In this document: piece by piece, positions 36,200-48,389 of the stretch
Layout of the letters: the number at the start of each line of letters is the position of its first letter
How positions within the stretch are numbered: position 1 is the first letter of the stretch
NCBI GenBank assembly: GCA_033060915.1
Contig: CM065393.1
Span: 6,396,001-6,460,000, forward strand
Reading direction: 5' to 3'
From: Euryodendron excelsum
Lineage: Eukaryota > Streptophyta > Magnoliopsida > Ericales > Pentaphylacaceae
Length of the DNA: 64,000 nucleotides
Notes under the pieces: generated by a model
Told to the model about the DNA's origin: nothing
Seen by the model: only the letters and a program-made list of their open reading frames with translations
Database searches by the model: none
Translations under genes and position numbers: made by a program

Positions 36200-37688
36200 G
36201 TCCCAAAATTTGGGGGTGATTTATTTGAGAATGACTTGTAATTTCCTCGGCAATATCAAATATAACATAATTGTTGTTTGTCTAGCTCTCAACAATTATA
36301 ACTAAAAATAATGTCTGATGATTGCATAGTCTATTAAATATCTAGACTATAGATAAACAGAGCATTTATCATCCCAAAATCCCAAGATAAGACATACATT
36401 CAATATCTGACTCTAAACACGAGTCTACATCACAAATAATCTGAATCCAATAATATCTATGAAAACCATAATCAACTCAAAGTTCAACATAGTCCTCATT
36501 ATCATGATAACTCAAGAACGATGTTCCTCTCCTCACCTCGGGTAGCACCTACAAGGCTAAGTAGGGGTGAGCTAGTGCTTGTAGTCAACATCAACTCAAT
36601 ACAGTATTATGTGATGTTAATATCAATGTGAACATAATAAACATGGAATATGAGCATGGGAATCATAACTATAGAACCAACCGCAACAGATGAAATCAGC
36701 ATCATGCTTAAATCATAACACAGTGACTCGGTTGTATATATTCCATATTTTATAATTCTTTATCGTTGTTTTTCATTTGTCACATTTTCAAGGAGAATAA
36801 TGACTTTCAAAGCTTCCATACACAGTGCCATCCACCGACATGTTCTCAGAATTTTCATCTATGGTATGCGTGAACCGACACGCCTCTAAGGGCATGTAAA
36901 CTCTTGGCCAAGATAATTTCAGACTTTTTACCCGAGAGAGAAACAATCCCTGCTTACTTAACTTCCCCATATTCATTTATTAACTCATTAACAGTACCAT
37001 GCCACAATAATCAATATATATGAGTCCAAAGCATGCACTAATGCAATAACTCACAAATGAGCAATATTGTGTAATCCAAGGCACGACCGCCATAAACCAT
37101 AACAATTAATCCTACTAGTCATGTAAGGGTAAGACAATAAAATAAGAAATATGAATAGTTCATCAAATCAAGAGGAGCTCTAAGTATATTAGATATGTAA
37201 CAAAATGCCAAAGGCTATTCCAACCATCCAAATGTCATCCATGCTTTTAAATTCTAATACCACTATTTAACACTTATTTAATTTCCCTACTTTAGGATCA
37301 GAATCTGATCAAATGGACCTCAAAAATGGATTCAGAATGTCAAAAAACCTAGAGTAGGGTGTTTTAGAAACTTGAAACCTGCCCAAGGAGTCCGTACACA
37401 TGAGGGTGCACTATAGTTATCGGGGAATCACCCACACTGGATTATCTGCCAAGTCTCCTCTGCATTCAGTGACGACCAGATTTTTCTGCAGAAAATTTCT
37501 GCAGATTTTGATTTTATTTCTTTTGCTTCTTTATTCCTTCTTAATCCCCTTTTTCTTCTCTTCTTTTTCATCTTTTTCCCCATGACAAACCCAATGCCTC
37601 TCTTTAGAAATCAAAACTTTCTCTCTCTAAAATTCGTGTTTTCTCTCTATAAATAAAAAAGCCCCTATCTCTTATATACATATATATT
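36199..37688. mobile_element. possible degenerate LTR-like repeat, left part
   Basis: It begins TGTCCCAAAATTTGGGGG directly after the CT run and has the composition of a plant gypsy LTR (gggtagcacctacaaggct, accgacacgcctctaaggg, tacacatgagggtgcac). The right part may continue after the MULE at 52347-53070, where the end is not clear. The identification is by general resemblance only. Confidence 0.35.
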
Positions 37689-38045
37689 TGGGCTGTTTAC
37701 CAAAATATAATTATTTTATTCAATATATATTAAACCAAGATCACTTTTTCAATATTTACAAAACAATGGCTAAGCGTCATTAGCAGTGACGCCTTTAATA
37801 AAAGCGTTAACGCTAATAACGATTTCTAATTTAATTTCTGTAATCAAAATTGGATTACAAAAAATAACATAAAGCGTCAATAAAACTGACGCTTTCTATT
37901 ATTTATGAAAAGTGTTATTATGAATGATGCTTTACCTTTCAAAGAGAAAAACGTCAATAGTATTGACGTCTTTCCCACCATAGAGAAAAGCGTCAATACT
38001 ATTGACACTTTTCTTAGAAAAACGTCAATAGTATTGATACCTTTA
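37689..38045. repeat. left MULE terminal inverted repeat with palindrome array
   Basis: Palindromes of the form aaagcgtca-(7)-tgacgcttt lie at 37774-37792, 37871-37895, 37949-37970, 37986-38012 and 38017-38043, with a degraded one near 37801. Confidence 0.85.
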
Positions 38046-38899
38046 GCATTCCAATCATATAAGCAATGTTCCACACATAAGTGTCATTAGGTTTCACAAT
38101 TTTATTATCGCTGCTCTCTGTTGCGCCCCGGTTTTTGAGGTGTCCAAGATCCTTTCGGCTTGAAGACCCTAAAGCACGGAACTCTGTCACTAGAACTCGT
38201 CCTCCTAGAAAGACAAGTGCGACTAGGTTTGAAAATTGATTTGGCTAAGGACTTTTTAGAAAAATAGGAGTCGCCACCTAACTTTATTAAGGTAAGTTAG
38301 GACACCTAAATCTAAGTATTAATCCGAAGATCAAACTTAGAGTTTCTTGGAAAAGGTTTTGAAAAACTCCCTCAAGAGAGGGTTTTTAAGAAAATAGGTT
38401 GTTTGGCAACCTTTTGAAATGTTTAAGCCATTTTTGAAAATAACTCCGTTTTGGTCTTTCGAAAATAGAAATCTATGGTCCGGGAGTTAGTTACGTGTAG
38501 GAAAGATATCCTAAGATCATCACCCTACCCTGCCCTTTCGGTACATACATGTCTAATCACTCTTGTTTCACTCACTAGAATAACTAGTTACCATAGTCCA
38601 CTTTATATCAACTTTAGAATTTTTGAAGACGAGGTTTAGTCATCACTTTTCGGATAAATGATGCATGATGCAAGTTTTTGAAAAATTTTTAAAAATAATG
38701 GAGGTTTTGAAAGAGTTTGGAATAGAAACTTTGAATTGATTGAAATTTTTGAAACAGGGATTGGGGTTAAAATAAAAGTTATAACTGCACCATTTTAGGT
38801 TGCCTACATATCTCATTTGGTGAGAATCAGGTCATTCGTAGTTCGGGCAAGAGCCCGATGAAAAATAGGCTCATTAGGGCCTTTGGAAGGTTTGAAAAC

Positions 38900-39062
38900 A
38901 CTTTGGGGTCTTTGGAAAAACTTAAGACACTTTGAGGTTTTTGGAAGTTGAAGACCCTTTGTGGTCTTAGAAAAGTTTAAGACACTTTGAGGTCTTTGGA
39001 AGTTGAAGACTCTTTGTGGTCTTGGAAGTTGAAGACTCCTTGTGGTCTTGGAAGTTTTTGAC
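38900..39062. repeat. low-complexity 'gaagactctttgtggtcttg' repeats in B
   Basis: Short direct repeats (ctttg-ggtctttgga, gaagac-ctttgtggtcttg) occur four to six times. They are part of the long purine-rich tract of element B on the plus strand. Confidence 0.6.
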
Positions 39063-39529
39063 TTGAAATTGGATGGTGGAATGTTTTGAAAATGTTTTTA
39101 GATTAACTTTAAGGGGGTTTTGGAAAAATGCTTTAGTATGACTCGAGAGAACTTGAAAGTGTTTTTCAAGTCTTGTTTTGAAAACCTTGGAGGCAAGACT
39201 TTAGAATGTTTTGATGAATTAGTTTTTGAAAGTGATTTTGAAAATGGCTAAGTGTTTGGAATCCTAATATGGACAACCTTAGAAGTTGTTCTTGATTTAT
39301 CACTTGTCCTCGGAATCCCTAACCATGAAAGGACTAGGGACACCTTAGGTTTGTGACTCTTTGAAAACACTTTTGGAAAAGTCTTGAAGAGGGAATGTAA
39401 GAACATTAGAAAAGTTTATGGAGTTGGGTTATTGAAGTCATGGGGTAGGAGGTTTTGGAGAAATAGGTTATGAGGATAATTTGAAAGTTTGAATAACCAT
39501 TTGAAAAAAGGGTTCAAGAGTTGGAACCT

Positions 39530-40056
39530 TGAAGTGTATTAACCTTGGTTGGGTTAACCTTGGTTGGGTTAACCTAGGTTTAGGGGGAACATAAGGTTAA
39601 CTAACTTGGGTTAGGTTGACCTAAGCTTAAGAAGACTTAGGGTTAACCAACTAGGGTTAAGTTAACCTAAGGTGAGTGAACTTGGGTCAAGTTAACATAG
39701 GGTTGGACAACTAGGGTCAAGTTAACTTAGGGTTTGGTAACTAGAGTCAAGTTAACCTAGGGTGTGGTAACTAGGGTCAAGTTAACCTAGAGTTTGGTAA
39801 CTAGGGTCAAGTTAACCTAGGGTGTGGTAGCTAGGGTCAAGTTAACCTAGGGTTTGGTAATTAGGGTCAAATTAACCTAGGGTTAGGTAACTAGGGTTAA
39901 GTTAACCTAGGGTGTGGTAACTAGAGTCAAGTTAGGGTTAGGTAACCAGGATCAAGTTAACCTAGGGTTTGGTAACTAGGGTCAAGTTAACCTAGGGTGT
40001 GGTAACTAGGGTCAAGTTAACCTAGGGTTTGGTAACTAGGGTCAAGTTAACCTAGG
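39530..40056. repeat. 30-bp tandem repeat in B (GTTAACCTAGGG type)
   Basis: The unit is ggtaactagg gtcaagttaa followed by cctagggtgt, with about 14 good copies. It is cut by insertion of A and continues at 45101-45165. Related but less regular copies lie in C at 56560-56750. Confidence 0.95.
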
Positions 40057-40254
40057 TGTAAGCACCCCATTTTTGACCGCTCGGCAGTCTACACTCCGTC
40101 CAGACTTGTTTTCAAGTCATTGTGGACATATTCCAATCGAAACCAATTCTCTAGGTCCAAATTCCATCTTTTCATCGCTTCGCGGGCCTGTCAGGCCCAA
40201 ATAGAGGCAAAATGACCAAAATGCCCTTAGGGGCATTGTCCTTTCTTATTCCAA

Positions 40255-40990
40255 TTCCAATCCCTCTCTTGAGACAGTTTATTCCTCGAGACAGTCCGAG
40301 TAGCAAAACTACTCACAAAACCGTTAGGGTGGCGGAAACACTCACAAAACCGTTAGGGTGGCGGAAACACTCACAAAACCGTCAGAGTGGCAGAAACACT
40401 CACAACACCGTTAGAGTGGCGGAAACACTCAAAATCCAGGCACGTCTCTTCGGAGACGGTAAGACCCCTTTCCAATCCCTCTCTCGAGACAGTTTATTCC
40501 TCGAGACGGTCCGAGTAGCAAAACTACTCACAAAACCGTTAGGGTGGCGAAAACACTCACAAAACCGTTAGAGTGGCGGAAACACTCACAAAACCGTCAG
40601 AGTGGCAGAAACACTCACAACACCGTTAGAGTGGCGGAAACACTCAAAATCCAGGCACGTCTCTTCGGAGACGGTAAGACCCCTTTCTAATCCCTCTCTC
40701 GAGACAGTTTATTCCTCGAGACGGTCCGAGTAGCAAAACTACTCACACAACCGTTAGAGTAGCGGAAATACTCACAGAGCCGTCCGAGGTGCGGAAATAC
40801 TCACAGAGCCGTCCGAGTAGCAGAAATACTCAACCGTTAGAGTAGCGGAAATACTCATAGAACCGTTAGAGTAGCGGAAATACTCACAGAACCGTTAGAG
40901 TAGCGGAAATACTCACAGAGCCGTTGGAGTAGCGGAAATACTCTCAAATCGTCAACCCCGTCCGAGTAGCGAAAATACTCAACACCTAGG
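40255..40990 (+). repeat. two-level tandem repeat with small hairpins in element A
   Basis: A 29-bp unit (accgttagggtggcggaa plus acactcacaaa) is repeated and grouped into a higher-order unit of 215 bp (attcctcgagac at 40281, 40496 and 40711). Most units contain a short stem: gagta...tactc around gcggaaa. Confidence 0.9.
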
Positions 40991-41073
40991 TCAATACCCA
41001 TGTTTGTTAGCTCACTTCGGTGAAAAATAACCAGACTACCCTTAGGGCCTTTTCCGAGACTTTTCGGTCAAGA

Positions 41074-41410
41074 TGACCATTTTGCCCCTAAGCATCCGAA
41101 TGCCCCGGGAACCACACCGGCTCTGGGTATCAAACCGGTAATGCCCCGAGAATACTTTTTATAGTATTCTCGACCTTCCTTTACCTTTTCGGACCATTCC
41201 GAGTCAGTTCCGACAAACCTGGTGCAAAATGACCGTTTTGCCCCTGGTGGGCCGGTCTCCATTTCCGACCACGCCGGCCCTAGGAATCAAACCGGCAACC
41301 TCTAGGAACATTCTAAATAATGTTTCCAGATCCCAAGTCTTTTTCCGGGACAATCCGGGGTCGCCTCGGCAGTTTCCTAGTCCGATTGACCGTTTTGCCC
41401 CTAAAGGCCC
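41074..41410 (+). repeat. about 157-bp tandem units in A
   Basis: TGACC(A/G)TTTTGCCCCT occurs at 41074, 41230 and 41387, spaced 156 and 157 bp. Each is followed by a ccgg-rich stretch and a cgagaata/aggaaca-type core. Confidence 0.85.
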
Positions 41411-41654
41411 GGTCGACTTTTCCGACACATCTTATCCTCACTTTTCAAGTCAAATACCTCCAGGACACTATTTCAAGTGTTCCTGCTCCTTTCCGGCTTT
41501 CCGGGTCACTCCCGGCTCCTTCAAATCATTCCCGGACTTTCCGGAGTCACTCCTAGTGAAGCCAGGCTAAAGTTTACATGGTAGTCATTAGTACAGGCGC
41601 CCAAATCTAGTCAAAGATGCGTTGCTTGCCGACCTTAATTGTTTCCTAAATGGA

Positions 41655-41737
41655 TGGCGCCACTAGCAGTGGCGCCAAGCCAAAAAATGGCCTGGCGCCA
41701 CTGCAACAGGCGCCAGGCTTGTCCAACTTCTATAAAT
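41655..41737 (+). promoter_or_regulatory. palindromic cassette plus TATA box of element A
   Basis: Four near-copies of TGGCGCCA (41655, 41670, 41693, about 41707) form two stem-loops around a gccaaaaaatggc centre, ending 13 bp before TATAAATA at 41731. Elements B and C have the same layout before their TATA boxes, so this is probably the promoter of the element. Confidence 0.65.
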
Positions 41738-42319
41738 ACAGAGCCTCGTTCAACGTGAAAAGGGTCTGAAAACTTAACCTAAAAACCCTATACTTCGATA
41801 TACAGAGCTCGAGCACCTCCAAAACCCTAGCCTCCCTAGGTTTTCCAAACTCTAGCCACCCTACACAAACCCTAGCCTCCTATACACTCATATACACCCC
41901 CATACACTCATACCCTAACCTTCAACCATCCTTGGAAGACTTGAAGAGCTGTCATCCAAAGCTTGAAGACAACCCTTGAAGACTGAAGGTGAAGATCAAG
42001 ACAAAGACCGAAGACTGCACGGCGCGCAAAATAAACAAAAAACAAGGTAGGCTCCCTATTTAAATTTCCGCACTTCCCCCCTCTCTCTTCTCTCTCCAAC
42101 CCACTTGGGTTTTCTCTATTTTAATCCCCCATCTCTTTCCCCCCCTTTCTTTGCATGCTTGAAACAAGGGGATTCCCGGTCCATGTGTAGGATTGGACTA
42201 TTGGAGAGTCACCGTGTCGGGTGCTTTCTTATAGTCTAACCAAAGACCACGTGGATCCGGCCCCCTTGATTATGTGGTGAAGCCTTAACCTTGTATGTTC
42301 ACGACCCCAAATTGCATTA

Positions 42320-44570
42320 TGCATATCATAGTCTTGCATCTTCCAAAATTCGTTTTCAAAAAGTTGTTTTCAAAAATCGTTTTCAAACTTATTTTCAAAA
42401 TTGCATCAAAATCTCTTTTTCAAAAACTTGTTTTCAAAACCACAATTCTAGGGTGATTCTAGCTTTTCCATGGCTAGAGTTGCTTTAGGAAAGTGTTATA
42501 TTAAAAGTGGCCTTTTAGTCTATATTTTCAAACCTTGTTTTCAAAACCATTTTCTTAAAGTGGTTCTAGCCTTCTTATGGCTAGAATCGCTTTAGGAAAG
42601 TGAGATGTTTTTTTTTTTATACTTTCCAAAAACTCTCTCTTCAAAAATCTCTTCCTAAAAATCTCTTTTTCAACATACTTTCCTAAAACTTTCCTCTTCA
42701 AAATTGTTTTCAAAAACTCCTTTCCAAAAATCTATTTTTCAAAACTCCCTTTTTCGACTCCTTTCCAAAATCTTCTCCCTAGATTCACCTTCCTAAAAAC
42801 GCTCCCTAAAAATCTTTCCAAAAACTCTCTTTTCCAAAATCTCCCTTCTAGAAATTTCCCCCTAGGATCTTCCTTCCAAAATCTACGTTTCCAAAAACAT
42901 CCTTTCCAAAAAACTTCTTCTCTCTAAAATCTCTTTCCAAAAACTCTCTTTCCAAATTCACTTTCCAAAAATTCCTCCCTAGGATTCCCTTCTAGAAAAT
43001 CTACGTTTCTAAAAACACACTTTCTAAAAACTCTTTTCTTAAAGCTCAAGTCAAGCCCTAGAACTCGCAATTAGGAAACCCTAATTTTCTTCCCAAAAAC
43101 ATGGTTTTCAAACTTTGCCCCAAATTTAGGTTTCCAAAACCTCTAGTTTTCACATCCAAACTATACATGTTTCCAAAACCTCTTTTCTACGTCAAAACTA
43201 TAATTTTCCAAACCTAGGGTTTCTAGAATCCCCCTTTCCAAATCCTTGTCAAATCCTATCTTCCCTTTAGGAAACCGAATCAAATCTCCCCGTTTAGAAA
43301 ACTAGATCCTATCCTCCGTTTTTGGAAATAAATCAAACCTTTTGCTTTTTAAAACCAAATCCAATCCCTTCCTAATCCAAACCCTCCCAATTTCCTACCT
43401 TCCTAAACCATAAGTTTCCTAAACCTAAATTTCAAATTTTTCCTTAAGTTTCAAAATCCAAATCTTTTCTAAATTTGAATCCTTCCTAAACTTTCACTTT
43501 CCTAAATCTTAAGTTTCCAAAACTTGAACATAAAAATCTTTCCTAATCCAACCCTTTCCTAATTCTACCCTCTTTTCAAATCTTAACTTTTCAAATATAA
43601 GCTTTCAAACCTTTCCTAAATTCAAACCTTTCCTAATTTCAAGACTTTATAAAATTCAAACTCTAAAACTTTCTAAATCCTAAACTTTCTAAATTTCAAA
43701 TCTTTCTAAAATTCTAAACTTTCTTAAACTTCAAATCTTTCCAAATCTAAAACTTTTCTAAATTCAAAACTTTCTTAATTCAAGACTTTCTTAAGTCGAG
43801 GCTTTCCTAATTCAAACATTTCCTAAATTGAAAACTTTCCTTTTTCAAACCTTTCCTAAAACAAAATTTTCTTATTTTCAAAACTTCCCTTTTTCAAAAC
43901 ATTTCTAAATTCAAAACTTTCCTAAATTCAAGACTTTCCTAATTTCAAAACTTTCCTAAAATGAAAACTTTCCTAATTTGAAACTTTCCTAAATCGAACA
44001 TTTCCTAATTCAAACATTTCCTAAATCCAACCTTTCCTAATCTCCTAAAACCTTCCAAGTCGAGTCAAGCCTTTCCTAAATCTAGGTTTCCTAAACCTCC
44101 ATCTTTCCAAAACAAAGTCTTTCCAAAAATCAATCTTTTCAAATCAAAGTCCAATCTTCTTCTTAATTTCAATTTCCGATCTCTTCTAATCTCAAATCAA
44201 ATCCAATATCAAATTCAATTTCCTTCTTCAATCCATTCTTCTATTTTCAATCGGACTCATGTTCGAACTACGACTGACCTTATTCCCCCAAAGGGATACG
44301 TAGGCAACCTTCATAGGTGCGGTCACAATACTTTTCAAACTTTCAATTCCACCCTCATGGGTGTGGTTTCAAAATTCTTTCCAAATTTCAAATTCCAATC
44401 AATTTTCAAATTCCAATTTCAAAATTTCTATTTTCAAACTTCTATTTTCAATTTTCAAACTTTCCAATTTCAATTCTATTTCTTCAAATCTATTTTCAAA
44501 CCAAATCAATTTCAAATCCATCTCTTTTCAAATCTATTTTTCAATTCTCTTTCCTTGCACTTGCATATCA
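42320..44570 (+). repeat. long pyrimidine/A low-complexity tract of element A
   Basis: More than 2 kb is built from drifting copies of words such as ctttcctaaattcaaaa, cctttccaaaa and ttttcaaa. It is the same position as the purine-rich tracts of B and C on the plus strand. Several overlapping frames (around 44317-44624) are repeat translations, not genes. Confidence 0.85.
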
Positions 44571-46575
44571 TGCATCATGTTTTCTAAACATTGTTTTTCA
44601 AAGTGGGTAGGGTTGAACCATTAGTTAGTTAAAGACACCCATAGGTGAATTTAGGGTAGATTGACATGTAGGTACCGAAAGGGCGGGGTAGGGTGATAAC
44701 TTAGTGCGTCTTCCCTATACGTAATCAACCTCCGAACCTAGATCACTGTTTTCGAAAGACCAAAATGAGTTATTTTTCTAAAAAGGGCTAAATGTTTTCC
44801 AAAGGTTGCCAAACAACCCGTTTTCCTAAAAAACCCTCTCTTGAGGAGATATTTTCAAAATCGTTTTTCAAAACCTTAAGTGTAGTTTTCGAACTATGCT
44901 TAATTTTTAGGTGACCTAACTCACCTTAATTAAGTTAGGTGGCGACTCCAAATCTTTTTCAAAAGCTCTTTATTCAAACCTGTTTTCAATTCAAACCTAG
45001 TCGCACTCATTCTTTTAGGAGGGTGAGTTCTAACGAGAGAGTACAGCATTTTTTCCGCTTGGGTGAGTATTCCTCGAGTGCGAAAAATCTGGGCGCGACA
45101 CTAGGGTGTGGTAACTAGGGTCAAGTTAACCTAGGATTTGGTAACTAGGGTCAAGTTAACCTAAGGTTAGATTGGAGAGTGGTCTTGAAAGTTGTTTTGA
45201 TGCATTCTTGGAGAGAGTTTTGAAAACAAAACATGATATGCAATGAACTTTGGTTGGCAATCTTTATGAAGATCATTTCCATGAAAATTTTAACTCTAGC
45301 CAAGAATATGGTTTATATGATTGGTGATTGGAGACCATTCCAAGGGAGGTTTCCTTATAGCCATTATAATATTTATCCTGACAAGAGTGGAGGTTTTAAA
45401 ATTCAACATGATGATGACAATTTTTGAAAAACCATTTTTGGTTCAAAGATGGAGATAATGCATTTTTGAAAGTCATCTTTTGATAAGGATTTTGAAAACC
45501 ACTTTCATGGGGACCATTCCATCAAGAGAGGGTTCATATGGCCAAACAAAAGGGAGACCACTCAAGAGAGGGTTCCATGGGGCCATTCCAACCACTAAAC
45601 TTGAGAGAATAGAAACAATAGAATTCAAAGAGTTTAAACATTTTTCTTAGGCAAGCATAAAGAGAAAATGGAGTCATTCTAACAATTTGGAGCTCCTATG
45701 GCCAATATAAAGGGAGACCACTTAAGAGAGGGTTCCCTGAGGCCGTTTTAGCCACTAAATATGAGAGAATGGAAACCTTGAAAAGTAGGGAGTTTGAAAG
45801 CAACTTTTGTGCAAGTTGAAATGCAATGATGCAAAAGTGTGAATTAAGGGGTAGAGAGGGATTTTCTAAGGCATGACTCCTAAGGTCTCATCCTAGACTT
45901 CAAGGGGCCAATTCTTGGAACAATTTTTGAAAGAAATGTAGAACTTGAAAATGGCATAAAATTAAGAGCAATGTAAGCATTGTGGAGCATGACAATAAGC
46001 ATAAAATGAAGCCAAGCACACAAGACATGATCAAAATAGGAATATGCAAGGGGTTATGATTTACATACAAGGCTTTTAGGCTACACCACATAAACAAGGG
46101 ACTCCTAGGCCATACCATCATAAAGTAGGCTAGTAAGAGGTCCCCCTACACGGTGTCTCTCACTTGCTTTCCTCTAGGCATGATTTAAGAGCCATCTTGG
46201 CTCAAGCATGCAAGAAAGGGGGGTTAAAGATGGGGATTAAAATAGAGAATAGCCTAAGTAGGCTAGGAGGGAGAAGAGAAGAGTGGGAGAGAGCATAAAT
46301 GTAAAAGGGATACCACCTTTTGCCTTCAACACATTTGTAATCTTCAATGGATGTCTTGATTGGAGCTTGAGTGACTTCAAGAAGGCTTGAGAGGCTAGAG
46401 TGGAGTGTATAAGTGTGTATGAGGCCTTGTATATGGAGTGTATAGGCTTAGGAGGGGTAGAATCTAGCCTAAGTGTTGGAGGGGAGGAATATATGTAGAG
46501 ATTCGAGTTTCTGGAGTGATTTCAGCAGAGTTTCGTATCAATTTCGGACCTGAAATATGCAAGGGGGGAGACCTC

Positions 46576-46648
46576 TATTTATAGGCAATCTGGAACAGAC
46601 CTTGCGCATGTGTTACATGCGCATGGCCAAATTTTGGCCTTGCGCAGG
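46576..46648 (-). promoter_or_regulatory. palindromic cassette plus TATA box of element B
   Basis: On the minus strand TATAAATA (46583-46576) follows a cassette (46648-46601) with two copies of a TGCGCA(A/T) palindrome arm and a central ggccaaaatttggcc. It has the same layout as in A but different words. Confidence 0.6.
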
Positions 46649-47519
46649 TATTGTTCCATTGCCAGAATAACATGTGGCACCCTGTGTACTAGTTAAATCT
46701 CGACCGTTGATCGAAAGTCGGTCAATCTTATCAAAATTTGAGTGCATGTAGCATACGCTCCATCACCGGGAAAGTTCGTCCAAACTTTGCCTCGATAATT
46801 GAGTCAATCGGAAAGGTTCCGAGGGAATCGGTTGTACTCGGGATGTTCTCCTAATGCTTCCAATGAACTTTCATGTTCTCGAAAAGTTTGAATTATGTTT
46901 GGAGGTGAGTGATATCGTCTTGGGAAGTGTGCCAAAAAGGACACTTTCGTGGAGCGTCTGTGATACGCTCCGTGGGTGTTCGAAAGTGGCTGTCTTCGTT
47001 TCGTGTGATCGAGGCCTTCGAGAAGCGATCTATTCGATCGGATCGTACCAATGGAAAGTACTCTGGAAACACTTTCTGGAATTCTCAAATTTATGCATTT
47101 CTCAAGTCGTTTGACAGTGCGTTTTGATTAGGGAATAGGGAAAAAAGTTAACCTTGGCGGAGCGTCTGTGAAACGCTCTAGGGGTTGCTGAAAGTCATGG
47201 TTTGCACACCGTACAATGGAGGGCTTCGGGGGGTGACCTATTTGATCGAACCGTATCGATGGAAAGATCTATGGACGAGCTTTCGAGAATTTCCTGATTT
47301 ACGCATTTCTCAAGTCGGTTGATAGTGCGTTATAACCGGGGAATCGGGGAAAAAGACAATTTAGGCGGAGCGTTTGCGAGACCCTCCAGGGAACTTTTAT
47401 CTCGTCGTGCGAGCTTAGTGTCGTAGGGTGCTCTTTGGGTTAAACAAGGGTGTGTGGTGAAACCCTCTGCTGGAGACCCCAAGGCCGGTGCTGTTTTGGG
47501 GCATTTTTGGACTTCCAGG

Positions 47520-47860
47520 GGTAAAACGGTCATTTTGACCGGAGTTGGCTGGAAATGGTCAGGAATGGTTTGGTATATTGTGTTAAGCGTGTAGGGCTGT
47601 TCAAGGATGGTTTTGAGAGGGTCTTTTACCGTTCAGCAGGGTTTATGTCGTGCTGAGGCGTTCAGGGGCAAAATGGTCATTTTGACCAGAGTGAGTCGGA
47701 ATAGGACCGGATTTGGACCAAATGGCGTGCGGGGAACGCCTGATGGTTTGACAATATTTTAGAAGGATGGACTTATCGTTTTGAGCAATTTTGAACTTTC
47801 CTAAAACGTGCCTGGAGGCCCAAGGGGCAGGTTTGGTCATTTTTCACCGAGTCGGGCTAG
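47520..47860 (-). repeat. about 147-160-bp tandem units in B
   Basis: ggtcattttgacc or a close variant occurs at 47528, 47675 and 47835. These units are the counterpart of 41074-41410 in A. Confidence 0.8.
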
Positions 47861-47879
47861 CAGGCGCCGGTGTTGACCT

Positions 47880-48215
47880 AGGTGTTGGTTTTCGAGACCG
47901 CCCGGTCTCGAAAAACTACCTGTGCGGCGTTGGTCTCTAAGAACGCCCGGTCTTAGAGAGCTACCTATAAGGGTGGTGTTGGTTCCTGGGAATGCCTGGT
48001 CCCGAAAAGCTACCTAGAAGGGTGGTGTTGGTCTCCAAGAACGCCTGGTCTCGGAGAGCTACCAAATGACGGATATTCTACATTGGCAGGCTAGCAGGCG
48101 CCAGAAGTGAACCATCTGAAATTTTTGATAAGGTGTTGGTCCCCGAGATCGCCCAATCCCGGGAAGCTACCTGGATGCCATTGGTTTCCGGGACCGCCCG
48201 ATTCGAAAAACTGCC
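47880..48215 (-). repeat. hairpin array in B
   Basis: About six units of 50-60 bp each carry an inverted repeat, the best being ttcgagac-cgcccg-gtctcgaa at about 47888. Others read ctctaaga...tcttagag and tctccaag...tcggaga. Ends of units share gctacct. Confidence 0.8.
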
Positions 48216-48389
48216 TAGAATAATGGTGCTTAAAGCTCCGACGGATTCTTGTGGACCCGAGAAGCGACCAGTTGGTTGGATTGGAGATTAAAAGGCTCAT
48301 CTTGAGCTTGCATGTGTTATGATGTCAGAAACCGGTCCTGGTCAGACCGGAGATTGCCGAGCGAGCAAAAATGGGGTGCTTACACTCTC

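Larger units (their letters stand above)
40057..45100 (+). mobile_element. LTR-like element A (5044 bp), nested inside B in opposite orientation
   Basis: It begins TGTAAGCACCCCATTTTTG and ends GGGCGCGACA, with target duplication CTAGG at 40052-40056 and 45101-45105. The insertion lies within a 30-bp tandem repeat of B, which resumes after it. It is the youngest-looking unit: GC-richer, with an intact TATA box (41731) and well kept repeats. It has no retrotransposon proteins; frames such as 40212-40571 and 41229-41570 are translations of tandem repeats. Confidence 0.85.
38119..48384 (-). mobile_element. LTR-like element B (about 5.2 kb without nested A), giant solo LTR candidate
   Basis: On the minus strand it runs from TGTAAGCACCCC (48384 downward) to GGGGCGCAACA (38119). 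A 5-bp target duplication CTCTC flanks it (38114-38118, 48385-48389). Removing nested A with its duplication leaves about 5217 bp. There is no gag or pol frame, but a hairpin array (47880-48215), about 157-bp repeats, a TATA box (minus, 46583-46576) and long low-complexity tracts. Its end matches the ends of A and C (gtgcgactaggtttgaa, gagtcgccacctaac, gttgtttggcaacc). The 5-bp duplication and TGT...ACA ends indicate integrase-type insertion, most simply a solo LTR of a long-LTR Ty3/gypsy (Tat/Ogre-like) element. The lineage is inference. Confidence 0.75.

Noticed and set aside
36199..37688. Confident LTR retrotransposon call left of the MULE
   Set aside because: Only one end (TGTCCC) is visible. 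The other end and a target duplication could not be found, so it is listed with low confidence only.
37771..38045. CRISPR-like array of repeats
   Set aside because: Repeats are variable palindromes with no constant spacer length, in a plant nuclear transposon end. The mirrored copies at 51.96-52.34 kb show they are MULE ends.
39530..40056. Interstitial telomere repeat
   Set aside because: The unit is 30 bp with a TTAACCTAGGG core, not TTTAGGG. It belongs to element B and has a counterpart in C.
40212..41570. Possible genes in element A
   Set aside because: The frames are translations of the 29-bp and 157-bp tandem repeats, with no known domain, and are not conserved in B or C.
44317..44624. 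Phe/Gln/Asn-rich proteins in three overlapping frames
   Set aside because: All three frames being open is a property of the ttttcaaa low-complexity tract, not of coding.
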